Of a stretch of DNA of 64,000 nucleotides, positions 50,501 through 59,600 are shown in pieces (the first letter of the stretch is position 1; every line of letters starts with the position of its first letter). The notes under the pieces were generated by a model that saw nothing but the letters and a program-made list of their open reading frames with translations, did no database searches and was not told the DNA's origin. A program made the position numbers and the translations under genes. The DNA is taken from the NCBI RefSeq assembly GCF_023887685.1, contig NZ_JAMWMR010000006.1, forward strand, positions 267,818-331,817, written 5' to 3'. Origin of the DNA: Streptomyces macrolidinus (GTDB taxonomy: Bacteria; Actinomycetota; Actinomycetes; Streptomycetales; Streptomycetaceae).

Positions 50501-51567
50501 AGCAGGTACAGGACCGTGACGCCCATGGCCTCCAGGGCGACGGCGGAGTCCGGCCGCGGGAGTTCCGCGGCGACCTCCCCGTACTCGTCGCTGACCACGA
50601 CCAGCCGGTCGGCCAGATCCAGCGCCTTCCGGTCGGACAGGCCACGCCGCACCTCGGCCGCGTACGACGCACGGCGCTTCAGGTCGGGGCCGATCACCTC
50701 GGCGAGCTGGCGCAGATCAGGAGCGATACGCCGCGCGGCCACCGGGCCGTCCTCGCTCTGCGGACCGAGGACGTGCGGAAGCCACTTGGCCCACTCCCAC
50801 GCGTCGATCCGCTCTCCGGGCACGGCGAGCGCGAGCGCCACGTCGTCCGGCGCGTGCAACACGGCGGTCTGCATCAACAGGGCGCGGGCCACGCGCAGGA
50901 CGCCCTCGCGGTCTCCTACGACACTGACATGGCCCACGCGGTCCAGCGGCACCGTCAGCGGATGGTCCGGTGTGACGGCATAGCGGGCCTGCAGCGCGCG
51001 GGCCTCGTTCAACATGAACGGATCGGGAGGCGTCATCACACCGCCGCCCGTGTTCGGTCCGATGGTCAACTCCCGTACGGGGACGTCCCCGACGCCGACG
51101 CGCACCTGGAGGAAGTCGGTGTCCGTGCGCCGCCGTTCCCACAACCGGGCCGGATCGCGCAGCACGTCGTACAACGCGCCGGGGGCCGGATGCAGCACCT
51201 GGGCCGCCCCGCGCTGTTCGCGCTCGGCGGCGCTCAACTCGGCGCGCTGCTCTTCCAGATACTCCAGGTAGCGCTCGCGCTGGACGCGCCGCTGCCGCTG
51301 TGCCTTGCCGCGCTGCGACAGGAACAGCGCGACCGCGCCGAGCAGCGCGATGACCAGGACGACGGCGCCGAGCCCCGCGAACTGGCTGGAGCGGATCACG
51401 GTCATCATGACGACCGAACTCGCGACGCCCGCCATGGGCAGCAGGGCGGTGGCGGCGCTGCCCGTCTTCCCCTCGGGCAGGTTCGGCGGGGCCTCGATGA
51501 CGCGCTCCCCGGCGGGTGGCAGGGGACGGGTGGAGCGGGCCGGGCGGTGGACGAGGTGCTGGGTCAC
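47563..51567 (-). CDS. eccC: EccC, type VII secretion ATPase
   Basis: 1334 residues. Two N-terminal membrane segments (about residues 35-80, ALLPMAGVASSVVMMTVI and GAVVLVIALLGAVALFLS) are followed by a DUF-type region and three FtsK/SpoIIIE-like ATPase domains with Walker A loops GATGSGKSELLRTL, GGPQAGKTTLLRTL and GDNECGKTNLLHLV. The first domain has a good Walker B (LFVVIDEFGELL). EccC is the motor that recognises WXG100/Esx substrates. The GTG at 51567 overlaps the stop of the MinD-like gene (GTGA), and its own stop overlaps DUF6177. The order eccD - minD-like - eccC is that of Streptomyces ESX loci. Confidence 0.96.
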   Translation of the reverse strand: MTQHLVHRPARSTRPLPPAGERVIEAPPNLPEGKTGSAATALLPMAGVASSVVMMTVIRSSQFAGLGAVVLVIALLGAVALFLSQRGKAQRQRRVQRERYLEYLEEQRAELSAAEREQRGAAQVLHPAPGALYDVLRDPARLWERRRTDTDFLQVRVGVGDVPVRELTIGPNTGGGVMTPPDPFMLNEARALQARYAVTPDHPLTVPLDRVGHVSVVGDREGVLRVARALLMQTAVLHAPDDVALALAVPGERIDAWEWAKWLPHVLGPQSEDGPVAARRIAPDLRQLAEVIGPDLKRRASYAAEVRRGLSDRKALDLADRLVVVSDEYGEVAAELPRPDSAVALEAMGVTVLYLLAEQIHEPDHVTVRITVDDDRITVEDLRQQTTSRTRGVADDAPVSAAEGLARTLAPLRLSAESAAEGTPVSGPVGFPQLLGIDDMGALDLERLWAPRGERDFLRVPIGVDDRHQPVLLDLKESSELGMGPHGLCVGATGSGKSELLRTLVLALVATHAPEDLAMVLVDYKGGATFAPFAGLPHVAGVITNLENQAGLVERVHTSLAGEIKRRQQVLKDAGNVADIGHYRALRAGERPDLEPLPHLFVVIDEFGELLTAKPEFIDLFLSIGRIGRSIGVHLLLSSQRIEGGKLKGLETYLSYRLGLRTFSADESRTVLETTDAFHLPPLPGFGYLKVDTSTYTRFKAGFVSGAHRGPSVEDRPEDGPRAWTYPAFNAPAASQAATTDEMAPAAREFESGPTPLSTAVGQLVGAADPVRRIWLPPLPEVLTLDAAAGPVRASVDGLRLACGDGPLRVPLGILDDPAKQWQGPWVHNLDMAGGHTAVIGGPQAGKTTLLRTLALSLALTHTPRDVALYGLDLAGGGLSALASLPHVGGIAGRADHERASRTVAEVSAMLAEREEIFREYGIDSLDQLRALRAKGELARLGSTDVVLLIDGFGALRDEFAHLDDAVSDLLKRGSGYGIRIVAGMLRWNDVRIATQSLFGSRIELRLNDPADSSIDRKLSETLSKDTPGRALTDHKLFAHVALPRIDAHATAEGVGPALEEAAATLRATWHGELAAPVRMLPAKLPAQRLPSVAAEPHAVPIGVDQDTLSPAALDLFGADQHLLVLGDNECGKTNLLHLVSRSLIDRHREDELVFGVFDPRRGLRGVIPEPYRGGYAHNARLANALATGIAGELEKRLPETADPDALTDEPSFTGPRIVILVDDYDILTAAGQQPLAPFLPYISSAQDIGLHFVVTRRVAGASRALYEPFLTALRETGATALLMTGDRSEGQLFPGLYASTLPPGRGTLVRRGRRHQLIQTALAPEGEPTETPV

Positions 51568-52910
51568 CGGACGCGTACCGCCCGCGTCATGGCCTCGGCG
51601 GCCAGCTCGGTGGCGGCCCTGCGGGTGCTCTCGCCGAGCAGGCCGGTACGGATCGGGCCGCCACCGGACAGGTGCCGGTCGTACGGCAGATGGACGACGC
51701 TCACTCCGGTCTCGCGCAGATGGGCCATGGCCGCCTTCAGCTCCAAGGTCGGGTCGTTGCTGGTCGTGTTGAGCGCCACGACGGTGGACGTGAGCGCGGC
51801 GTGCGGCAACTGCCCCAGCCAATCCAGCACGATCCGGGTGCCGTTCACGCCCTCGGCTGTCAACGGGGCCACGACCACGCGGGCATGCGCGGTGTCCATG
51901 GCCGTGCGCGCCACCTCACCGGGCAGCGTCTCGCAGTCCACCACCGTCACGGCGAAGTAGCGGCGCAGGGCCAGTGTGACGGTGCGGTACGTGGGGATGT
52001 CCAGTGGGGCGGACAGCCGCCCCTGACTGGCGGGCAGCAGCCATCCGCCGTCCGTCAACGGCATCAAGTAGCCGGTGACGTCGGTGAGTTGCATCGAGGG
52101 GGTCAGGATCTGGGCGAGATCGCCGCAGGACCAGCGCACCGACTCCGCGCCCAGCCGCACCGGCAGGGTGCCCAGCGCGGAGTCCGCCTCCAGAGCGAGG
52201 ACGGGGTCGTGCCGGTAGTGGTTGAGGGTGCGCGCCAGCAGGGATGCCGTGGTCGTCTTGCCCACGCCGCCGCGGATGGACGTCACCGCGATCACCCGGC
52301 CCGTCGTCACCGGCTGCTGCAACAACGCCGCGAGCCGGGACTCCTCGGCGACCTCCCGCGCCGCCGACGAGGTCAGCTTGCGCAGACTGCGGCCGGTGCG
52401 CCGGGCCACCGAGTCACCGTGCTGCGGCGATCCCAACGCCAAGGCCAGGCGCGGATCGAGCGTGGGCACGGGCTCGGGCGTCCGGATCGGCAGCGCGGCC
52501 TCACGGGGAGGGCGGACGGCCGGGGTGGAGGAGTGGGAGGAAGACGGTGACGGTGACGGGCGTGGGGACGGTGCGGGTTGCGGGGACGACGAGGGTTGTG
52601 CGGGTTGTGCGGGTTGTGGGGACGGTGCGACCTGCGGGGAAGGTGCGGGCCGCGCCCCCTCGGTCGAGGGTTGCCCGGAGCCCTGGTTCGCCTGCGCGGT
52701 CGGGGAGTTGACCACGGATTGCGCGGTGTCCCGGGCCTGTGCGCGAGGGTCCTGGGACGCGGAACGCGGACGCGGGCGCCCCGGATGCGGGCGCTCCTCG
52801 TCCGGCCGACGCACCGGCAGCGACTGCCGTGCGGCAGCGGACGCGTCCTGCCGGGCAAGCGCGTCGAGATCGCGCAGGACATCGTCCTGCCAGCGGCCGG
52901 AGCCCGTCAT
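51564..52910 (-). CDS. MinD/ParA-like ATPase with Pro-rich N-terminus (EspI-like)
   Basis: About 448 residues. A long disordered Pro/Ser/Gln-rich region (about 30-150, with SPQPAQPAQPSSSPQPAPSP) leads to a ParA/MinD ATPase domain with the deviant Walker A RGGVGKTTTASLL and a later VVDCETLPGEVA. EspI-like ATPases in mycobacterial ESX loci have this layout and can turn secretion down when ATP is low. The ATG at 52910 has GAGG about 8 bases upstream; two earlier in-frame starts (52916, 52919) are nearly equal. The stop overlaps the EccC start, so they are translationally coupled. Confidence 0.88.
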   Translation of the reverse strand: MTGSGRWQDDVLRDLDALARQDASAAARQSLPVRRPDEERPHPGRPRPRSASQDPRAQARDTAQSVVNSPTAQANQGSGQPSTEGARPAPSPQVAPSPQPAQPAQPSSSPQPAPSPRPSPSPSSSHSSTPAVRPPREAALPIRTPEPVPTLDPRLALALGSPQHGDSVARRTGRSLRKLTSSAAREVAEESRLAALLQQPVTTGRVIAVTSIRGGVGKTTTASLLARTLNHYRHDPVLALEADSALGTLPVRLGAESVRWSCGDLAQILTPSMQLTDVTGYLMPLTDGGWLLPASQGRLSAPLDIPTYRTVTLALRRYFAVTVVDCETLPGEVARTAMDTAHARVVVAPLTAEGVNGTRIVLDWLGQLPHAALTSTVVALNTTSNDPTLELKAAMAHLRETGVSVVHLPYDRHLSGGGPIRTGLLGESTRRAATELAAEAMTRAVRVR

Positions 52911-52920
52911 CACCATCACC

Positions 52921-54285
52921 TCATGCGAAGGTGCCGAGCAGCCGCCCGTACACCCCGAACACCCCGAGCACCAGCGGGAACAGGGCGATCACACCCACCG
53001 ACTCCATGACATCCCCGAGCTTGCGCAGCCGTACCCGCACATGCTCCGGGGGATCGACCGTCAGCACGCCCAACGCCATCACGGCCAGCGCCGTGAGTAC
53101 GGCGAGCGGCCCCGCCGGTCCCTGCCGTTCCGCCCACAACCAGGCCAGCCGCACCGCCACCGTACCGGCGGACGCGAACAGGACGACCACCTGCGCCACC
53201 AGCGGATAGGCGCGGGCCCGAAGCGCCAGGACGAGCGCGGCCCCCGCCGAGAGGCCCACGGTCCACGGGGTCACCGTACGCACCGTGAACAGCGCGGCCA
53301 CGGCCCCCGAGGAGGCCGTCACCACCGTCGCCAAGGCCAGCCCCCGGTGGGTGGCGGCCAGTGCCGACGCCACCTGGAACCGGCTCACCGAGGCTCCCGT
53401 TGCGCGCCGGTCGTCGAGGCCGGACAGTCCGGACGCCATCAGTGCGAGCCGCGGCAGCACGCCCAGCGCGACGGCGCAGATCACCACCAGGATCGCCCCC
53501 GCACGCGCGGAGCCCGCCGGATCCGCGCCGCCCGACTGGAACGCGAGCGCGGCCTCCCAGCAGCCCACGGCACCCGCCAGCGCACCCGCGCCGACGAGAG
53601 CGCCCCGCCCGAACGGCGAACACCAGCCCAGCAACGCCAGAGCGACGACCACGACCGAACCCGCAGCCGCCAGCCGCACGGTGCCCGCCCAACCGTGCGC
53701 CTGTGCCAAGGACTCCGTGCCCAGCACACCCAGCGCCGCACCGGCGACGATCAACGCGGCGGCAGGCCCGCTGCGCGACACCCGTCCGAGCAGCGCACCG
53801 GCTCCCGCGAGCACCACGGTGACGGCCAGCAGCGCGATCCCGGCGGTCTCGGCGGTGTAGCCCGCGCGCGCCATGAGCCCCGCGGCCGACGCCCAGACCA
53901 CGACCGCGCCCGCCGCCACGATGCGTCGAGCCCGTGCGTCCCAACGCCAGGCACGTACGTCCAGATCACCGGCCGCCTCGTCACTCACGTCATGGACGAC
54001 GGGAGCCGACGGGGCGTCCTCCACCCGTACGAGCCGCAGCACCGCGCCGTCGGCCACGCCCGCGGACTGCAGCGTGGCGTCCGGCTCCAGGGCGCTGCCG
54101 TCGGCCGTCACCAGATGACGGGCCTGCGGCCTGTCGTCGACCTGGTCGTCCAACAGCCGCATCACGTCGGGCAGAAGCAGACCGATGGGCTCCTGCGAGG
54201 GCAGAACCAGGTCCACCCGCCGCCGCTCACCGACCAAGGTGACACGGCTGAGTGCGGTACGGCTCACAGTCCCCGGGGAAGTCAC
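52921..54285 (-). CDS. eccD: EccD, type VII secretion membrane channel component
   Basis: 454 residues. An N-terminal ubiquitin-like domain (about 1-95: SRVTLVGERRRVDLVLPSQE, EPDATLQSAGVADGAVLRL) precedes roughly eleven hydrophobic segments, the EccD/YukD-YueB-type topology. EccD forms the membrane pore of the ESX complex with EccB and EccC. The GTG at 54285 was chosen because it begins just before the ubiquitin-like strand; upstream residues are a low-complexity Pro/Arg run that overlaps the small upstream gene. Confidence 0.92.
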   Translation of the reverse strand: MTSPGTVSRTALSRVTLVGERRRVDLVLPSQEPIGLLLPDVMRLLDDQVDDRPQARHLVTADGSALEPDATLQSAGVADGAVLRLVRVEDAPSAPVVHDVSDEAAGDLDVRAWRWDARARRIVAAGAVVVWASAAGLMARAGYTAETAGIALLAVTVVLAGAGALLGRVSRSGPAAALIVAGAALGVLGTESLAQAHGWAGTVRLAAAGSVVVVALALLGWCSPFGRGALVGAGALAGAVGCWEAALAFQSGGADPAGSARAGAILVVICAVALGVLPRLALMASGLSGLDDRRATGASVSRFQVASALAATHRGLALATVVTASSGAVAALFTVRTVTPWTVGLSAGAALVLALRARAYPLVAQVVVLFASAGTVAVRLAWLWAERQGPAGPLAVLTALAVMALGVLTVDPPEHVRVRLRKLGDVMESVGVIALFPLVLGVFGVYGRLLGTFA

Positions 54286-54298
54286 GCGTTCGAACCTA

Positions 54299-54628
54299 TC
54301 ACCGGGCGGAATCCGCAGGTTCCGGCGATACGGAAGCCGGAACGGAGGCGGGAACCGAGGCCGGAACGGAGGTCGGCGCGGCCGGACTTGAGGGGAACAC
54401 GGAGGTCCCGTACGGACTCTTCCCGATGATCCGGTGGGAGACGAAGGACCACCCCACGCACCCGGCACACAGCACAGCAGCGATCACCACCCCGGCGAAC
54501 GCCTTCCCCAACCGCTCGTCCACCGAGCGCCGTTGACGCTGCGCACCGAACAACACGGCATCGCGCAGCCGCCGACGGCGCACCGCGACCGACTCGAGGA
54601 GCTGGCTGTCGTAGTCCTGAGCTGACAT
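54299..54628 (-). CDS. Small single-pass membrane protein of the type VII locus
   Basis: 109 residues, not recognised as a named family. A charged N-terminus (SAQDYDSQLLESVAVRRRRL) precedes one transmembrane segment (about residues 45-65, AGVVIAAVLCAGCVGWSFV) and an extracytoplasmic tail with SVPASVPASVPAS repeats. It lies 13 bp upstream of eccD on the same strand, so it is probably part of the operon. The short Pro/Ala/Ser repeat tail may vary in length between strains. Confidence 0.75.
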   Translation of the reverse strand: MSAQDYDSQLLESVAVRRRRLRDAVLFGAQRQRRSVDERLGKAFAGVVIAAVLCAGCVGWSFVSHRIIGKSPYGTSVFPSSPAAPTSVPASVPASVPASVSPEPADSAR

Positions 54629-54689
54629 AGATCAATTCCATAGGGCGTTGGTTGCAGGCGCGTCGGCCTGGAGGACATGTTGGCCGGTA

Positions 54690-55556
54690 TCACGTGGCGA
54701 ACTGGCCGATCCACCAGCGCTCCAGAAGACACTTCGGAAGGTACTCGGACTCGACCTCGACCGGGATGCCCGCGTCGAAGGCCATACAGGCCATGGCCAG
54801 CGGCCCGAGCGCCACCAGCCCCTCACCACTCCTGGACCGGGCTTCGTTGCCGGTCCAGTATTCACGGTGCCAGGTGAGCGCCTTCTCCAGGGCGGTGTTG
54901 AACGGTTCCGGGTCTTGCCGCTGATACCGGTGGAAGACCTCAAGCGGCGGGTAGAGGATGTTCAGCATGAGCTCGGCACTCGCGATGTGAGGTACCGCCG
55001 GGTCCGTTCCGTCGATGGCGGTCACGAGCGTGTCCCACATCTCCGGGCGCCCGAGCCAGGCGTTCTGCAACGTCTCCACCCAGGCGTAGAGGTACTCGTC
55101 GAACTCCATCCCCGAGGCGCGGAGGAACGAGACGGGGATACGGGCCAGTTGGTCGAGCCGCTCGTTCTCCCGGCAGATCACGGCGAGATAGTACGAGGTG
55201 AGCCAGTTCCCCGCGTGCAGGTAGTCCTTCGGACCGGTCGCGGGGAGGTGCTTGATCTGTCCGTGGCTGCCGATCCGGCACGGGACGGGGCCTTCGGGGG
55301 CCACTCCTGAGATGAACAGCCCCGATCCGACCTGCATTGCGGTGACCCACGTCTCCCAGGTCGCGAACTCCTCAACGGGGGGATCCGTCAGGCAAGCCCA
55401 TTTGGCCACGGCCAGTGAGCAGTCCAGAGCATCGTAACGATCGAATTCAGAGGTTTCGAGTTCTGACAGTGCCTCCTCCGCGGTCTGGACGATCGGCGCC
55501 ATGGCTTCGTCCATGTCGTCAACGGGGAAGTCGTGGCGGGGGATCCGGGTGACCAC
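54690..55556 (-). CDS. Imm49-family immunity protein
   Basis: 288 residues, soluble, helical. Family features: a mid-protein GSHGQIKHLPATGPKDYLHA, GNWLTSYYLAVICRENERLD and a C-terminal EYLPKCLLERW. Imm49 proteins protect producers of polymorphic toxins against their own or sibling toxin domains. No toxin gene is beside it in the window, although the type VII secretion locus directly next to it could export one. The GTG at 55556 follows GGAGCAGGA; the frame is open upstream but lacks a ribosome site there. As an orphan it may defend against toxins of neighbouring strains. Confidence 0.82.
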   Translation of the reverse strand: MVTRIPRHDFPVDDMDEAMAPIVQTAEEALSELETSEFDRYDALDCSLAVAKWACLTDPPVEEFATWETWVTAMQVGSGLFISGVAPEGPVPCRIGSHGQIKHLPATGPKDYLHAGNWLTSYYLAVICRENERLDQLARIPVSFLRASGMEFDEYLYAWVETLQNAWLGRPEMWDTLVTAIDGTDPAVPHIASAELMLNILYPPLEVFHRYQRQDPEPFNTALEKALTWHREYWTGNEARSRSGEGLVALGPLAMACMAFDAGIPVEVESEYLPKCLLERWWIGQFAT

Positions 55557-55839
55557 GTGTCCTGCTCCGTTCGCCTGGCTCGGGGAGGCAGGCCGGTGCG
55601 TCGTGGAGCTGAGTCCTGGGCTGCCGTCAACTGGACGACGCCTCAAGGCCGTCAGTGGTTCCAGGACATCACAGGACACCGCGTCGAGTGGAACTGCCGG
55701 GCGGACAACGAGTGCAGCTCCGCGGTGGCCGAGCGGCTGGGCGGTCGATGGTGACGGTGGCCCCAGAGCCTCCCGGATTCCGGCGAAGGGCCGGGGTCGC
55801 CCCCCGGCCCTTCGCCTCACCCGGTGGGTGCGGTCTGGG

Positions 55840-56532
55840 TCAGCTCACCGTGAGGTTGGAGTTGCCGCTGCTCTGGTAGCCCTCCGTCAAGAGGATCATG
55901 TAGTTGAAGGCGCCCATGTTCATGCCGTGACCGGCCCACGCGTCGAAGTGGTTGCCCGACGTGATGGTTCCTCCCACGCGCTTGGACTGACGCACGCTCC
56001 AGTACTGGTCGAACGTCGCGGGCCCGATGATGGAGGGGGCGTTGACCCGCCTCGTCTGGTAGATGTCGTACGTGCCGCCGTCGCTGCTGACGGCACCCTT
56101 GTACGTCCCCGTGGGCCGGTAGGTGCCCCAGCTCTCGATGACGTAGTACTCCACGAGCGGGTTGAGGGTCCACCCGTAGAGCGCCAGATAGCCGTTGCCC
56201 GACGGGTTGAAGCTGCCGGAGTAGTTCACGTTCCGGCGGCTGCCGGTGCTCCAGCCTTTGCCGCAGGTGAAGTTCCCGCAGTTGGTCCACGAGGTGCTGT
56301 AGTTGCCGCCGTTCCCCAGGGTCATGGAGACCGAACCGCCACCGTCGGTCCAGAACGAGTAGAAGTACCCGTTGTTGGTGCCCGTCTGGTTGGTGGTGAT
56401 GGTCGTGGCGGCCTGGGCGGTCCCCGGCAGCAGCAGCCCGGAGGCCGCCAGCGCGAGCGCACCGGTACCGGCGCCGGCGAGGAGTCTCCTGCGACTGATC
56501 GACGGGGTGGGGTGCTTGTCCTCCATGTGCAT
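55840..56532 (-). CDS. Secreted GH11 endo-1,4-beta-xylanase
   Basis: 230 residues. A twin-arginine signal ([18 protein letters not shown], cleavage near TAQA, about residue 41) precedes a single GH11 beta-jelly-roll. The two catalytic Glu are in [12 protein letters not shown] (nucleophile) and [12 protein letters not shown] (acid/base); the WSTGS and FWTDGGGSV strands are typical. No carbohydrate-binding module follows. It hydrolyses internal beta-1,4 bonds of xylan outside the cell. The ATG at 56532 has GAGGAGG upstream; a second ATG at 56526 is possible. It is downstream of the GH115 gene on the same strand, 159 bp away. Confidence 0.96.
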   Translation of the reverse strand: MHMEDKHPTPSISRRRLLAGAGTGALALAASGLLLPGTAQAATTITTNQTGTNNGYFYSFWTDGGGSVSMTLGNGGNYSTSWTNCGNFTCGKGWSTGSRRNVNYSGSFNPSGNGYLALYGWTLNPLVEYYVIESWGTYRPTGTYKGAVSSDGGTYDIYQTRRVNAPSIIGPATFDQYWSVRQSKRVGGTITSGNHFDAWAGHGMNMGAFNYMILLTEGYQSSGNSNLTVS

Positions 56533-56691
56533 GCTTCCTCCTCGGAAGGCTCGTGGAGAACCCGGGGCCGCGTGCTGCGGCCTCGGGAGCGCGGTTCGGT
56601 CCGGCGTCGTGTCAGCGAGGACCGAAGTCTGGTCAGTGGGGACTGAGTTCGGTCAGTGAGGGCCGAGGCCCGGTCGAAGGGGGCGGTGGGT

Positions 56692-59600
56692 TCAGCGCAG
56701 GCGACGGCTCTCGGGCGGGCCGAGGTAACTGGGCCTGAGGCCACCGGTGTCCACGACGAGGTTCTGCAGGACGACGGTGGGATCCACCATCCAGAACTTC
56801 AGCACGTGGATGCCGGACTTCGTGATCCGGTGCGTGGTCGTGGTGACGTTGACGTTGTCGGAGGTGTTCCGCTGCCACTGCATGTTCATCGTGCCGTCGT
56901 CGGAGCCGGTGAGCGTGGTGATGTTCACCGACTGCGGTCGGTCGTCGTCGAAGGAGACCGCGTAGGTGAGTCCGTCGCTCGCCAGGACGTTGTTCCGGGG
57001 TGACAGATACGCCGACACCTTGACCGGTCCGGTCGTGAAGAGCGTGACGGTGTACTCGAGGCGGGGGCCGTCGCCTCCCGGGGTCTGCCGGGGCGCGGTG
57101 ACCGGGAAGGGCTCCATGCCCGCTCCGGTCCTGCCGATACCGGCAATGCGCCGCCAGGAGACGGTACTTGTGCCATGGGCCTTGCTGTAGTGGGCGGCCT
57201 CGATGGAGACATGGCCGTCCGCCTCGACGAATCCGCGCAGACCCCGCGAGGGCACGTCCGGGTTGTCCACCGGGACCTTGACGGTCACCCGCTGGCCGCC
57301 GGGCCCGGTGACGGTGAGGGGCACCGTGGTCCTGCCCTTGGGCGCGCGGGACCAGTCCGCCCGGACGGTGACCCGTACCTGGCTGTCGACGCGCCCCCTC
57401 GTCGCGTCGACGGACAGCCACGGGACCCCGGTCCGGACCTGGTAGTCGAAGGGCGCCGTACCCCGGTTGAAAATCTCGATGTACGGGGCCGGTCCACTGG
57501 CGTACGGGCTGAGCGCGGGCAGGGTGCATTCGGCCGTGGCGCCGGGCCACGCCTGGTCGCTGCCGTCGACGGCGACGCCCATCCGGGTTGCCGAGGACGG
57601 GGTGATCCGCTTGACCGCGGGGAAGACGACATCGGGGAGGGCCACGTTGTCGATCTCCGGCTGCTGCCAGGGAGCGTTCGGGCCGTACCGTTCCACATCG
57701 CCGTAGTCGATGTGCGGCTGGGTCTGGAACCCCTTCCATTTCCCGTCCGCCACACCGTTGTCGAAGCGGTCGGCCAGGGCCTGGTCGTGACGGAAGTACG
57801 ACTCCGTGGCCGAGGCGAGGGAGTTGGTGGCGGCCCGGCCCTGGTCGGCGTAGAGGAGGTTGGTGAACTGCGCCTGGCGCAGGGCGTAGAGGTTGGCGGT
57901 CGCCTTGACCGGATAGAGGACGAGCTCGTAGTAGGCGTCCCGCTTGTTCCGCGGCAGGGCGCCGTTGATGCGCTCGGCCGCGGTGGACAGCTCCTGCCAT
58001 TCCCGCGTGACGCGTTCCATCTCCCGGTAGTTGGTGATGCTGAACGGCGTCGCCTGATCGTCGTAGACGACGGCGGAGGGGTCCGTGGGCAGATCCTTGG
58101 CCGGGTCCACGGTGATCTTCCGGTTGAGCAACTCGGGCTTGCGGCGGGCCTGTAGACGTCCGTAGGTGTCCAGGACCGCGGCGATGGCGGTGGCCTGCCC
58201 GGAGCCGAAGTTCTGCCGCGCGTAGCGGTACAGCCACTCGGGGAGGTGCTCGGCCGCCCAACGGCCGGGGTTCCACGCGTAGTCGAGGAAGAACTGCGTG
58301 GGCAGCTCGTTGCTCTTCAGATCACCGGAGTTGACCACCCACAGGCGCCGGATGCCGTAGGTGTAGGCCTGGTCGAGCTGGTCCCAGACGTTGGCCAGGT
58401 TGGCAGTGTCGACCCACTTGTAGTTGCGTCCCGCGCCGACGTAGTCGAAGTGGTAGTACAGGCCGTAACCCCCGCTGTGCGGCGGCAGGGACGGGCTCGG
58501 GACCAGGCGCAGATTGCCCCAGTTGTCGTCGTTGAAGACCACCGTCACGTCGTCGGGCGCCCGCAGGCCCTGCTCCCAGTAGCGCTGGACCTCCTTGTAG
58601 AGCGTCCACACCTGCGGAGTCTCCTGCGCCGGTCTGCCGGTGATGTCGGCGATGATCTCGCGCTGCGTGGAGACGATGCTCCGCATCAGGTCGATGCCGT
58701 CGCCGTCCGGGAGCGCGGTGTCGCCGTTGCCGCGCATGCCGAGCGTCACCACGCCCTCGAAGCCCTCGGTCACCTTGCGGCGGATGCCCTCCGCCCAATA
58801 CGCCTTGATGGCCTCGGCGTTGTGCCGAAAGCTCCACTCGCCCGTGCCGCCGTAGGGATCGTGGCCCGGAGTGACGACGGTGCCCTGGCTGTCGCGCACG
58901 GCGGGTACGGCGTGCCGGTTCCACTCCTCGATACCGCGCATCATGGGTGCCTCGTGGGAGGTGCCCATGACGATGCCGTACGCCGTCGCGGTGGCGTGGT
59001 TCTTCGGATCGTCCTCGGCGAAGGCGCGCCCCCACACCGCGGGCCAGAGGTAGTTGGCCTTCAGTCGCAGCATCAGCTCGAAGACCTTGGCGTAGAAGGC
59101 GTGGTTGAAGCCGCCCGGGTAGCCCTCGGCGAGACCGGGGCCGAAGTAGTCCGGTGCCCAGGTGCCCAGCGCGGGGTTCTCGTCGTTGATGAAGAAGCCG
59201 CGGTACTTGACGGCGGGTGTGCCCTGGGTGTGGCGGCCGGGCAGGACATGGAGCAGGTCCTGGTGGCTCGGGGTGGCGTCGGCCCACCAGTACCACGGTG
59301 AGACACCGATGCCCCGGCTGACGTCGTAGACACCGTAGATGGTGCCGCGTTGGTCGCTGCCCGCGATCACGAAGGCGCGGTCGATTCCGGGCAGCGGATG
59401 GTCCACCACCTGCTCCAGTGAGGTCTCCCACCGGCCGGCGATCCCGGTCACGTCCAGCTTGCCCGCGGCCACCAGGGCGTCGATCAGCGGGCTCTTGCCG
59501 AGGGTGCCGACGAGGACGACTTCGCGGGGGCCGGTCGGGATGGTGTCGTGGGAGAGGCCGGGCGCGATGCCCGTGACCCGCTGGAGGTCGTCCCGCAGAT

